From an uncultured Bacteroidota bacterium (GTDB taxonomy: Bacteria > Bacteroidota > Ignavibacteria > UBA10030 > UBA8401), in NCBI GenBank assembly GCA_937920105.1, contig CALETH010000042.1, forward strand, positions 1 through 64,000: 64,000 bases of DNA. The letters run 5' to 3'. The notes under the pieces are model-generated. The model saw only the letters and a list, made by a program, of their open reading frames with translations. It did not search any database and had not been told where the DNA came from. The position numbers and the translations under genes were made by a program. Below are positions 37,422 to 47,746 of the stretch, piece after piece. Positions within the stretch are counted from its first letter, which is position 1. Every line of letters begins with the position of its first letter.

Positions 37422-38423
37422 ATGGCAAAAAACTCAAAAACAAAAAAACAAATCGGTGATGTAGAATTAGTACAAGAACTGACTTCTGCATACACATCTC
37501 TCAAAAAAGAAATCGGCAAAGTTGTTATCGGGCAAGAAAAGATTATTGAACAACTTTGCATTGCCCTTCTTTCTAAAGGACATTGTCTTCTTATCGGTGT
37601 TCCCGGATTAGCAAAAACATTACTCATCAAAACACTTGCTGAAGTTATTGATTTACAATTCAGCAGAATTCAATTTACTCCGGATTTAATGCCCAGCGAT
37701 ATTACCGGAACAGAAATTATTGAAGAGAATGTTTCTACGGGAACAAAATCCTTTAAATTTATAAAAGGACCATTGTTTGCAAATATCGTTCTTGCTGATG
37801 AAATCAACAGAACACCACCGAAAACACAAGCCGCATTATTGGAAGCAATGCAAGAACATAAAATTACTGCTGGTGGAAAAACCTACACACTGAAAGAACC
37901 ATTTTTTGTTTTAGCAACGCAAAATCCTATAGAACAAGAAGGAACATATCCGCTTCCTGAAGCCCAGTTAGACCGTTTTATGTTTACGTTGTGGTTGGAT
38001 TATCCGACATTTGATGAAGAAAAAGAAATTGTAAAATCTACAACCAGTTCACTAATACAAAATATTCAGCATGTCATTACTGGTGATGATATTCTCCGTT
38101 ATCAAGAATTGATACGTCGAGTTCCAGTGGCAGAAAGTGTCATTCACTATGCTGTAGAATTGGTTGCTAAAACACGTCCCAATAGTGAGCATGCACCAGA
38201 ATTTATTAAACAATGGTTAACGTGGGGAGCAGGACCTCGTGCTTCACAAAATTTATTGTTAGCAGCAAAAACTCGAGCAGTGCTTTCCGGAAAATACAAT
38301 CCGGATATTGATGATGTAAAGGCCTCTGCACTTGCCGTACTTCGTCATCGCATAATTTTAAATTTTACTGCTGAATCTGAAAATATTACTGTAAATGATG
38401 TGATTGAAAAATTGATTAGATAA
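37422..38423 (+). CDS. MoxR-family AAA+ ATPase
   Basis: 333 residues: Walker A GVPGLAKT (about 60-67), Walker B with LADEINRTPPKTQAALLEAMQE (about 125-146) and sensor region ATQNPIEQEGTYPLPEAQLDRF. MoxR ATPases act as chaperone-like partners, usually with DUF58 and von Willebrand A-domain genes directly downstream. Those partners are missing here: a terminator follows the stop at once. It starts 11 bases after the EnvC-like gene and so is probably transcribed with it. Confidence 0.92.
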   Translation: MAKNSKTKKQIGDVELVQELTSAYTSLKKEIGKVVIGQEKIIEQLCIALLSKGHCLLIGVPGLAKTLLIKTLAEVIDLQFSRIQFTPDLMPSDITGTEIIEENVSTGTKSFKFIKGPLFANIVLADEINRTPPKTQAALLEAMQEHKITAGGKTYTLKEPFFVLATQNPIEQEGTYPLPEAQLDRFMFTLWLDYPTFDEEKEIVKSTTSSLIQNIQHVITGDDILRYQELIRRVPVAESVIHYAVELVAKTRPNSEHAPEFIKQWLTWGAGPRASQNLLLAAKTRAVLSGKYNPDIDDVKASALAVLRHRIILNFTAESENITVNDVIEKLIR

Positions 38424-38450
38424 ATACTCTCTATAAGTAATATCCTATAA

Positions 38451-38477
38451 AGCACAGAATTGTTTCTGTGCTTTTTT
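38451..38477 (+). terminator. Rho-independent terminator after the MoxR gene
   Basis: AGCACAGAA (38451-38459), loop TTGT-like, TTCTGTGCT (38464-38472), then a T-run. It ends the TPR-to-MoxR transcript. Confidence 0.9.
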
Positions 38478-38601
38478 ATTTATAATGAGTTTTGATGCAA
38501 AACACGAAAACCAAAATTTTCTATTTTTTGTTAGGTGCATCATAGCAAAAAAATATCAATGTAGTAAATTATATTAAGAGAAAATAATAAGGAATAAAAT
38601 A

Positions 38602-39255
38602 ATGGGCTCGCAGGCAATATTAGATATTTTGAGTTCAATGATTATCTTCGGTTCATTTTTACTCATCATGATTAATTTGCAAATGGATAATTATGAATAT
38701 TCTGTTGAATATGCTAATCAACTCATCGTACAAAAAAATCTTGTAAGTTTGTCGCGAATAATAAAAAATGATATACAAAAGATAGGGTATAGAGACCCTT
38801 GGGTTGCAACGGGTAAAGATGATTCAGAACCTCCAGTATATGCAAATTTAAATGAATATTATGAAGATTATATTGGCATTTCTTGCCAAACAGGTGTCAT
38901 ATATTATTGGTTAGGAGGATATGATAATACAACGGAAAACCCTCGAGATAAAAAATTAATAAGATTACAAACTCCCTTTGGTGATGAAGAAAAGGTTGGT
39001 ACTGTAACCAAATTTGCATTACGATACTTTGCTGAAGATAATACAGAATTAATTTCACCAGATTGGTCACAAAGACTTTTGATATCTTCCGTAGAGATGT
39101 ATATACAAATGGAAACACCATATCCTGTAGAAAATTATAATGCTGTAGGATTAGGAAAATATGTACTCGTTGATAATGATACTATAAGAAAATATTCTGC
39201 TGTAGAATGGAAATATCGTTTTGCAACCCAAACAATACCACCTAAAGAAAGGTAA
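38602..39255 (+). CDS. Pilin-like protein 1, PilW/GspJ-like, Met-Gly start
   Basis: 217 residues, beginning MGSQAILDILSS and then a hydrophobic helix (about 10-26), followed by YANQLIVQKNLVSLSRIIKNDIQKIGYRDP. That post-helix block recalls PilW/GspJ minor pilins ('nDir..GY'). The ATG has AAGGA upstream, so the short N-terminus is real. No positively charged leader exists: if prepilin peptidase cuts after Gly2, the leader is two residues. Glu5 of classical pilins is absent. The C-terminal domain (about 60-217) is beta-rich and unrecognised. First of a three-gene set. Confidence 0.7.
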   Translation: MGSQAILDILSSMIIFGSFLLIMINLQMDNYEYSVEYANQLIVQKNLVSLSRIIKNDIQKIGYRDPWVATGKDDSEPPVYANLNEYYEDYIGISCQTGVIYYWLGGYDNTTENPRDKKLIRLQTPFGDEEKVGTVTKFALRYFAEDNTELISPDWSQRLLISSVEMYIQMETPYPVENYNAVGLGKYVLVDNDTIRKYSAVEWKYRFATQTIPPKER

Positions 39256-39264
39256 ATCTTTTTT

Positions 39265-39726
39265 ATGGGACAGCAACAAACTCTACTTTTAATTTTAGGA
39301 ATAATTCTTATAGGTATAGCAAGTGGTATCAGTTATACCATAATAAGTGCATATGCCCTTCAGGTAGAAAGGGATGAGATTCATAATGAAATTCGCATTA
39401 TTGCTGCTGATGCTTATCAGTATAAAAATAGTTCTGCATACATTGATGCTAACAATAATGTATATAATGTAAATGGTGAATATACAGGATATCAAATACC
39501 ATTGAAGATGCAAAAAACAATCTTTGCTACATATAGCATAACAATTCAAATCAAAGATAGTATGACTCTTGGATATGATTATACATTAGATAAACCAATA
39601 CGGAAGTACATCACCAGTGGTATGATACAAGCAAAATCAAACAAAGATACAGTAAATAAAATTTTTGTTGAATTAGATTATAATGGCAAATTAAAGAATT
39701 TTGTTTATCAAGGAGAATTTCATTAA
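39265..39726 (+). CDS. Pilin-like protein 2, Met-Gly start
   Basis: 153 residues beginning MGQQQTLLLILGIILIGIA, a hydrophobic helix (about 6-30), then AYALQVERDEIHNEIRIIAADAYQY, an amphipathic continuation of the helix as in pseudopilins, and a small beta-rich tail. Like its neighbours it has no leader beyond Met-Gly and no Glu5. It lies 9 bases after protein 1 and 14 bases before protein 3. The Gln-rich start before the hydrophobic helix is a distinct signature worth searching. Function inferred only from position and shape. Confidence 0.68.
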   Translation: MGQQQTLLLILGIILIGIASGISYTIISAYALQVERDEIHNEIRIIAADAYQYKNSSAYIDANNNVYNVNGEYTGYQIPLKMQKTIFATYSITIQIKDSMTLGYDYTLDKPIRKYITSGMIQAKSNKDTVNKIFVELDYNGKLKNFVYQGEFH

Positions 39727-39740
39727 TTCAGGAGGTTGTT

Positions 39741-41444
39741 ATGGGATACATGTCATTAGTATTAGTAATAGGATTTACTACAATTATTTTTCTTAGTACA
39801 CTCACTCGGTCAAACATTACACAACAAGCATATGAAAATGCTATAATAGCTTATGATGATGTAACACGACGCAATATAGCACTTAGTGCATTAAATATTG
39901 CCAGTGCTGAATTATATAAAAATATGAATTGGAGAGGTTTTACTAATGATATTGATTTTGGAGAAGGTGTTGCAACAGTAGGTGTAGATACTTTTAGTCG
40001 TAATGGACAACCCTATATTAAAATTCTTTCTTCTGCTCAATATGGGAAAGATTGGCGTGGCAATGATAATGCAGTAGAAAATATATTATCAACAGGTTCT
40101 TTTGAACGATTTTCTCGTTATGTATTTTTTGCTGATAAAATGTTTTGGGGAATGCGTTTTTTGCCAGGTGATTCTATCATTGGTGTACCAATATCACCCA
40201 TATCAGGTAATGTAAGCATTTTAGGTGGTGGTTTTTTTCATGCAAATGATACAATACCAATTGCAAACTCATATATTTTCTATGATAATAATCCTTCTTC
40301 ACCTATTCCCAAAATATTTATAGGTGGTGGTGATTATACTGATGTTCATTTTTCACTTGCAATACCATATCATTCACTTCTTAATAAATATGGTTGGGCT
40401 TTTAGAAATGGAAATATAGTAACAGATAATGAAGCATATATTTCTATTACAGGTAGTACCGATAGAACCTCTCCATTTAGTTGGCAATCTATTCCACAAC
40501 GGTTTTCTCCACCAGTAACATCACTTAATTACCACATTTATCTACCTGGAAATTTAAACTATACAGAAAATGCGGCAAAAAATGGCGGCTTATATATAGG
40601 TCCAGAAACACATCCTTTTTTATATACAGAAACAGAACCACCAATAATCAATGTTGTAATAACATATATTGATAATGCAAACACACGAATTACTATTGAA
40701 AAAACTAACGGTTCATATCTATTATTATATAATAATAATGTTAATACTATCACTTCTAATGGAGTTATTTGTATCAAAAATGCAAAAGTAATTGTCAGTG
40801 CAAATGGGCATTGGGAAAATATTAATGGACAACAATACTATAAAACTGAACCGATGGGAACAGGAAAATTCACCATCGCTTCTACTGTATCTTCTGAATA
40901 TGAAAATTCACGAGCAACAGCAAATGGACGTGGTTCAATTTATCCATCACATAACATAGTGTATGCTGATACCACTTCACTATTGGGACTTGTTGCCTAT
41001 TGGGATGTTTTAATAAGAAAAGATTTTCTTACTTGTTATGAACGAGTAGATGCAACCAATGCTTGGGAAGTGTTAGTTGATTCTGCTGGAAATTATGGTA
41101 TTGACCCAAATCATATTCTTAAAGATTACGAATTTTGCAGTCAATATTATATAAACAAAAATTATAGAATAGACGCTTCAATTTTTGCGTTGAAAGGAGG
41201 GTTTGGTGCAGAAGGAATTGATGATGAAGAAACAGGTGATAGACCAACAAATAACAGAGTTACTGTGTACGGTGGAATTGTTGTTGGAAAAGCAAGAATG
41301 TTAGGGAAGAAAGGCAATTATAGTAGTGGTGATAGAAATTTGGGATATAGAAATATAACTATTCGTTTTAATCAACATCTTCTTACAGAAGAACCACCAT
41401 ATTTTCCTGTGAGCCCATTACGCATACGTGCACAACTTGATTAA
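39741..41444 (+). CDS. Pilin-like protein 3 (large, PilX-like), Met-Gly start
   Basis: 567 residues beginning MGYMSLVLVIGFTTIIFLS with a single N-terminal helix, then ENAIIAYDDVTRRNIALSALNIASAELYKN, similar in layout to PilX/GspK-type helices. A long beta-rich ectodomain (about 80-567) follows without recognised motif. A very strong Shine-Dalgarno (AGGAGG) fixes the start. It is the last gene of the trio and converges on the AguB gene with only 16 bases between stops. I see no assembly ATPase, prepilin peptidase or secretin in this window. Confidence 0.68.
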   Translation: MGYMSLVLVIGFTTIIFLSTLTRSNITQQAYENAIIAYDDVTRRNIALSALNIASAELYKNMNWRGFTNDIDFGEGVATVGVDTFSRNGQPYIKILSSAQYGKDWRGNDNAVENILSTGSFERFSRYVFFADKMFWGMRFLPGDSIIGVPISPISGNVSILGGGFFHANDTIPIANSYIFYDNNPSSPIPKIFIGGGDYTDVHFSLAIPYHSLLNKYGWAFRNGNIVTDNEAYISITGSTDRTSPFSWQSIPQRFSPPVTSLNYHIYLPGNLNYTENAAKNGGLYIGPETHPFLYTETEPPIINVVITYIDNANTRITIEKTNGSYLLLYNNNVNTITSNGVICIKNAKVIVSANGHWENINGQQYYKTEPMGTGKFTIASTVSSEYENSRATANGRGSIYPSHNIVYADTTSLLGLVAYWDVLIRKDFLTCYERVDATNAWEVLVDSAGNYGIDPNHILKDYEFCSQYYINKNYRIDASIFALKGGFGAEGIDDEETGDRPTNNRVTVYGGIVVGKARMLGKKGNYSSGDRNLGYRNITIRFNQHLLTEEPPYFPVSPLRIRAQLD

Positions 41445-41460
41445 TCAAGAAAAATTTTTC

Positions 41461-42336
41461 TTATTCCTCATCCACAAACCGCTTTGTAATATTTTGATAG
41501 GCATCAATTCTTCTATCACGTAAAAAAGGCCAATGCGTACGAGTAACATCGGAACGAGATAAATCAATTTCAACAACAGCAATATCTTCTGTATGATGTG
41601 GAGATTGATAGAGAATTTCTCCCAAAGTATTGGCAACAAAAGAACCGCCCCAAAAATTTAAATTTCCTTCTTTACCAACTCTATTGACTGCAACAACAGG
41701 AATTCCATTAGCGATTGCATGAGCACGTTGTATAGTTTGCCACGCATTATATTGTGCTTCACACACTTCTTTTTTTTCGTCTTCTGCCCATCCAATTGCT
41801 GTGGGATAAAATAAAATTTCTGCACCTGTTAATGCTGTTAAACGTGCTGCTTCAGGATACCATTGGTCCCAACAAATGAGAATACCTAATTTTCCAAATT
41901 TTGTTTGAAAAGATTTAAAACCCAAATCTCCTGGAGTAAAATAAAATTTTTCATAAAAGGAAGGGTCATCAGGAATGTGCATTTTACGATATTTTCCGAG
42001 ATAATTTCCATCAGCATCAATAACAGCAGTGGTATTGTGGTAAATTCCTTCGGTACGTTTTTCAAAAAGCGACGCAATAATGACAATGCCTAATTTTTTT
42101 GCTAGTGTTTGGAATATTTTTGTGGTTTCTCCGGGAATTTTTTCTGCTAATGCAAAAGGAGCATAATCTTCTGAAGTACAAAAATACAAGGAGCGAAAAA
42201 GTTCTTGCAAGCAAACAATATCTGCTCCTTTTTTTGCTGCTTTGGTGATAGCAGTAATTGCTTTTTCAGTATTATGTTTCTGATTGTTTGTACAACTCAT
42301 TTGTACAAGTCCAATATTGGCTGTTCGTGATTTCAT
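41461..42336 (-). CDS. aguB: Carbon-nitrogen hydrolase, N-carbamoylputrescine amidase type
   Basis: 291 residues with the nitrilase-family catalytic triad: E45 in CLQELF, K118 in YRKMHIP and C155 in ICWDQWYPEAAR. The blocks LFRSLYFC, IPDDPSFYEKFYFTPGD and ILFYPTAIGW are typical of AguB, which turns N-carbamoylputrescine into putrescine, CO2 and ammonia in polyamine synthesis from arginine. No agmatine deiminase (AguA) gene is present in this window. It lies 22 bases after a membrane-protein gene and is the last gene of the minus-strand run. Confidence 0.85.
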   Translation of the reverse strand: MKSRTANIGLVQMSCTNNQKHNTEKAITAITKAAKKGADIVCLQELFRSLYFCTSEDYAPFALAEKIPGETTKIFQTLAKKLGIVIIASLFEKRTEGIYHNTTAVIDADGNYLGKYRKMHIPDDPSFYEKFYFTPGDLGFKSFQTKFGKLGILICWDQWYPEAARLTALTGAEILFYPTAIGWAEDEKKEVCEAQYNAWQTIQRAHAIANGIPVVAVNRVGKEGNLNFWGGSFVANTLGEILYQSPHHTEDIAVVEIDLSRSDVTRTHWPFLRDRRIDAYQNITKRFVDEE

Positions 42337-42358
42337 AGTAAGGAGAAAATAATTAGTA

Positions 42359-42958
42359 TTAAGATATTATTTTTTTTGTTTCTTCGTTTTTTAAATACTT
42401 TAAAAGTAATTTTATATATAAAAGCGATAATATATATAAAGGTATTCCAGTAAAAGGCAAAAATATTGGTGTTTCAAAATAAGGAAGGAAATCTAAAGTC
42501 TTAGTTAATGCATTGCTCAAATTATGAACGGAAAAACCTTTATTTAAGTCTTCATCGAAAGAAAAAAAAATGCTTGCTAACATTACATAAATAGAATTTA
42601 CCAATAATGGAAGAGTAAATAAAAAAAGCCTAGAACGAATGGGATATAGTTTTTTAATACAATATCCAATAAATATCCATGGTAATAGCGAAGAATAAAG
42701 AGCAGGCATTATATATCTTATTATAATTATCTCATGATACCATATATTCCGCTCGCGACAGAGAGTGTAATAAAATATACCAAAACATACTACACTTGGA
42801 AGTAAGGTATAAAGAAAAAATAACTTTTGTTTACTTTTTATAAACGATAGTAGCACTGTAAAAATTAAAAAACTTAAAGATATATTATCTCTATATTTAT
42901 ACAATAAATTAACTATATATTCTTCTAAAAAATCGGTAAAAAGGACAATAAAAAACAT
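42359..42958 (-). CDS. Polytopic membrane protein of unknown function
   Basis: 199 residues with about five to six hydrophobic segments and very few charged loops. No family motif is recognised. It is very AT-rich and lies between ligA (33 bases upstream) and the AguB gene (22 bases downstream), all on the minus strand, so co-transcription is likely but a shared function is not evident. A fast-evolving or lineage-specific gene. Confidence 0.55.
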   Translation of the reverse strand: MFFIVLFTDFLEEYIVNLLYKYRDNISLSFLIFTVLLSFIKSKQKLFFLYTLLPSVVCFGIFYYTLCRERNIWYHEIIIIRYIMPALYSSLLPWIFIGYCIKKLYPIRSRLFLFTLPLLVNSIYVMLASIFFSFDEDLNKGFSVHNLSNALTKTLDFLPYFETPIFLPFTGIPLYILSLLYIKLLLKYLKNEETKKIIS

Positions 42959-42991
42959 TATTGTAAAATATAATTGTTTGTAGTTATTACA

Positions 42992-45004
<2,013 letters not shown>

Positions 45005-45796
45005 TTATTGAGCAAGATTTTTTTCAGTGATGGAAATATTACGAACTACAGCACCTCGTTTTCCTAAAGTACCAAGCACTTTTTCGTTTAATGAAAAATT
45101 AATTCCGCCAGCATTTCCAATAGTGAGAATAAATTGTTTTTTTGCTTTCCATTCTTTTGTTTTTTGTGGAACAAGAAAAAATTCTTTTGCAGGAAGAGAA
45201 TCTATAATAATGCTTAACCAAACACTATCAGTAGATTTTCCTTTAAGGATTAAAGAATCACTAATAATATTTATTGGTGATGTTACTGATGGTGATTGTA
45301 TTGTATCAACAGTTTTTTTTGCAGGAGTATTTTGTTGATGTTCTTCTAATACTTCTTGAAAAGGAATTTCTTGTGGTTTTGGTTTATTAATATTATTCCA
45401 CACAAGATAGGTTGCTCCAATAATAACAATAACTACGATGGAAGAAATTGCTAAAACGTTTTTTGAAGATTTTTCAGAAGATGTATCATGTTTTTCTACT
45501 ATAGTTACTGTTGCTTCTTTTTTTACAATTTTTTCTGTTGTCATTTTTTCTGTTGTCATTTTTCCTGTTGCAACATCATAGTTATGTAAAACCTCCTCTA
45601 CAGAAATATCCATTGCTTCAGCGTACGCTTTGAGAAATGCACGAATGTATGTTTGTGGAAGAATATCAAAATTTCCTTGTTCAATTGCTTCAAGATATCG
45701 TAATTGAATGCGAGTTTGCTTTGATATAGTTATTAAAGAAGTATTTTTCTCTTCTCGTTGTTTTCGTAGTTCTTCAGAAAAATCTATAAGAGACAT
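45005..45796 (-). CDS. RodZ-like membrane protein with N-terminal helix-turn-helix
   Basis: 263 residues: a Cro-like HTH_25 domain (about 5-70, LRKQREEKNTSLITISKQTRIQLRYLEAIEQGNF), a charged linker containing a repeated KMTTE unit, one transmembrane helix (about 108-130) and a periplasmic DUF4115-like beta domain (about 175-260). RodZ couples the MreB cytoskeleton to cell-wall synthesis and cell shape; here only the architecture is seen, and mreB is not in the window. It lies 54 bases after the histidine kinase gene. Confidence 0.8.
   Translation of the reverse strand: MSLIDFSEELRKQREEKNTSLITISKQTRIQLRYLEAIEQGNFDILPQTYIRAFLKAYAEAMDISVEEVLHNYDVATGKMTTEKMTTEKIVKKEATVTIVEKHDTSSEKSSKNVLAISSIVVIVIIGATYLVWNNINKPKPQEIPFQEVLEEHQQNTPAKKTVDTIQSPSVTSPINIISDSLILKGKSTDSVWLSIIIDSLPAKEFFLVPQKTKEWKAKKQFILTIGNAGGINFSLNEKVLGTLGKRGAVVRNISITEKNLAQ
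45529..45573. repeat. 15-base tandem microrepeat in the RodZ-like linker
   Basis: Three tandem copies of a TTTTTCTGTTGTCAT unit (the third changed), encoding KMTTE-KMTTE-KIV on the minus strand. Two perfect copies suggest recent slippage. Confidence 0.7.
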
Positions 45797-45850
45797 AGTG
45801 TTAGTTTTTAGTTCGTAGTTATTAGTTCTTGGTGTACAGTATTCATTTCA

Positions 45851-47626
45851 TCATTCAATCATAGTTTTAAAAGGTAAACAAATACTAAACGTTGTTCCTT
45901 TTCCTACAGCGCTTTCTACAGAAATAGAACCATCATGAGAACGAACAACACCGTACACAACAGATAAACCTAATCCAGTTCCTTTTCCAACTTCTTTTGT
46001 TGTGAAGAAGGGGACAAAAAGATTTTCTTGCACTTCTTTTGTCATTCCCACCCCAGTATCAGTAATTTTTATTATTACAGTATTATTTTCTAAAATGGTT
46101 TCGATGGTTAGCTTTCCTTTTTCGGACATTGCATCGCGTGCATTGATAAAAATATTTAACAATGCTTGCTGTAATCTTCCTTCATCACCTTTAATTAAAA
46201 TAGATGTGTGGTGATAATTTTTTATAATAGTAACTCCCATTGCACTTGAATGAAATAAATTTGCTGTTTCATCAATCAATGTATGGAGATTGAGAGTTTT
46301 AAATTCAACAGTTGTTTTTCGTGCAAAGTTTAATAATTGTTGTGTAATTGCAGAACCACGTTTTGCAGTAGTTTCAATAATATTTATGAATTGAATAAGT
46401 GGATTATTTTCTTCTATTCGTTGCTGCATAATAGAAACAGAACCAAGGATAGAAGTAAGAATATTGTTAAAATCATGAGCAACTTCTCCTGCAAGTCGCC
46501 CGACACTTTCTATTTTTTGCATGTGAATAAGTTGTTGCTCTAATTTTTGTTTTTCGGTAATATCACGGCTTACACATCTCATCAAAATTGGTGTATGAGT
46601 TTCATCATACACTAAAGAAATTTTCACACTGACATCAATAATAGTTCCATCTTTTTTTAATAATTGTTCTTCTATAAAACGGGGTGGTTCACGTTGTTCA
46701 AATACTGATTTTAAAAGAGCATTAAAATGTGGTTTCCATTGTTCAGGATATAATTGTGAAAGAGGTTTTCCAATAAGTTCTTCTTTTGTATATCCGAGAG
46801 TCTCTGCTTCTGTATTATTACATTGAACAATAATCCCATTATTATCAACCAGATGATACATATCAGGAAGAAATTCAAAAAGTTCATAATATTCTTGTCT
46901 GGAATTTTGTAATTGCTGAACAAATTTTGCATTGTTCAATCCAACACTAATGTGATTGCAAAATGCTGTGAGAATATCAATTTTCTTTTGCGTAAAAAAA
47001 TTATTGTTTTTGCTTGCAAAGATAACTATTCCAGCAAATTCGTTGGAAATTTTTAATGGAATTGACGCCCACGTATTAATAGAGAGAGAATATATATCTG
47101 GATGTAAAAAAATATTTTTTTCACCATCGATATTTTTTTCAATAAAAACTTTACTTATCCATGAAAGAGGTTGGATTTCTTGCTGCGATATTTTTTCATT
47201 AAAAAATTCTATGTTAGTCCCGTAAGAATTTTTTTCTACCAACTTTTTATTTTCGATAAGATAAATCCATCCATAGTGAGATTTTGTTGCAGCAATAATA
47301 TTTCTGAAAACATTATTAAAGAGATACTCAATATCAATTGTTTGACTTACTTCTTTCGCAACAGTGTTGAGAGATTCCAAATTTGACTTTTGTTCTTCAA
47401 ATACTCTTCCATATTTCAAAGAAAAATATACGCTCACAAAACCAATAACACCAACAGTAATGATGCTTATGAAATCTATAAAACCAACAATTTTTTCCAA
47501 TACAATGTTGACTGTTATAATGGTTACCATGATAACAACAACAGCAGTGGAGGCAACAATTTGTGCCTGCTCTACAAGCCCAATACTCGTGATAAATTTT
47601 CGCAGCCGTTGAAAAAAATGTTTCAT
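45851..47626 (-). CDS. Membrane-bound PAS/GAF sensor histidine kinase
   Basis: 591 residues: two close transmembrane helices (about 22-44 and 52-70), a short coiled coil, a GAF domain (about 95-230), a PAS domain with PAC (about 245-365, YHLVDNNGIIVQCN and SRDITEKQKLEQQL), a HisKA dimerisation domain with the phosphorylated His in GEVAHDFNNIL, and a HATPase domain (INARDAMSEKG, DTGVGM, GTGLGLSVVYG). Periplasmic sensing area is tiny, so the ligand is probably sensed in the cytosol or membrane. The response regulator gene lies 120 bases upstream with a palindrome between. Confidence 0.9.
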   Translation of the reverse strand: MKHFFQRLRKFITSIGLVEQAQIVASTAVVVIMVTIITVNIVLEKIVGFIDFISIITVGVIGFVSVYFSLKYGRVFEEQKSNLESLNTVAKEVSQTIDIEYLFNNVFRNIIAATKSHYGWIYLIENKKLVEKNSYGTNIEFFNEKISQQEIQPLSWISKVFIEKNIDGEKNIFLHPDIYSLSINTWASIPLKISNEFAGIVIFASKNNNFFTQKKIDILTAFCNHISVGLNNAKFVQQLQNSRQEYYELFEFLPDMYHLVDNNGIIVQCNNTEAETLGYTKEELIGKPLSQLYPEQWKPHFNALLKSVFEQREPPRFIEEQLLKKDGTIIDVSVKISLVYDETHTPILMRCVSRDITEKQKLEQQLIHMQKIESVGRLAGEVAHDFNNILTSILGSVSIMQQRIEENNPLIQFINIIETTAKRGSAITQQLLNFARKTTVEFKTLNLHTLIDETANLFHSSAMGVTIIKNYHHTSILIKGDEGRLQQALLNIFINARDAMSEKGKLTIETILENNTVIIKITDTGVGMTKEVQENLFVPFFTTKEVGKGTGLGLSVVYGVVRSHDGSISVESAVGKGTTFSICLPFKTMIE

Positions 47627-47695
47627 AGAAAGTGTATTCTACAAAAAAGGTATTCCTCATTTTTTAGATGAAAAATACCTAATGTCTTGTCTTTA

Positions 47696-47726
47696 GACCT
47701 CACAGGTTTTTAAAACCTGTGAGGTC
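47696..47726. repeat. Perfect palindrome between response regulator and kinase genes
   Basis: GACCTCACAGGTTTT and AAAACCTGTGAGGTC form a perfect hairpin with almost no loop; same stem as the terminator at 31343. No T-tract follows on the minus strand. Confidence 0.85.
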
Positions 47727-47746
47727 ATTTAATAACGAAAAAAATA

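Noticed and set aside
41447..41462. Perfect AAGAAAAATTTTTCTT palindrome between convergent genes, as a bidirectional terminator
   Set aside because: The stem has only two G-C pairs and no loop; too weak to claim, and such sequences arise easily in AT-rich DNA.
42359..42958. Assigning the membrane protein next to ligA to a named transporter family
   Set aside because: Hydrophobic segments alone are present; no family motif is visible, so it is left as unknown.
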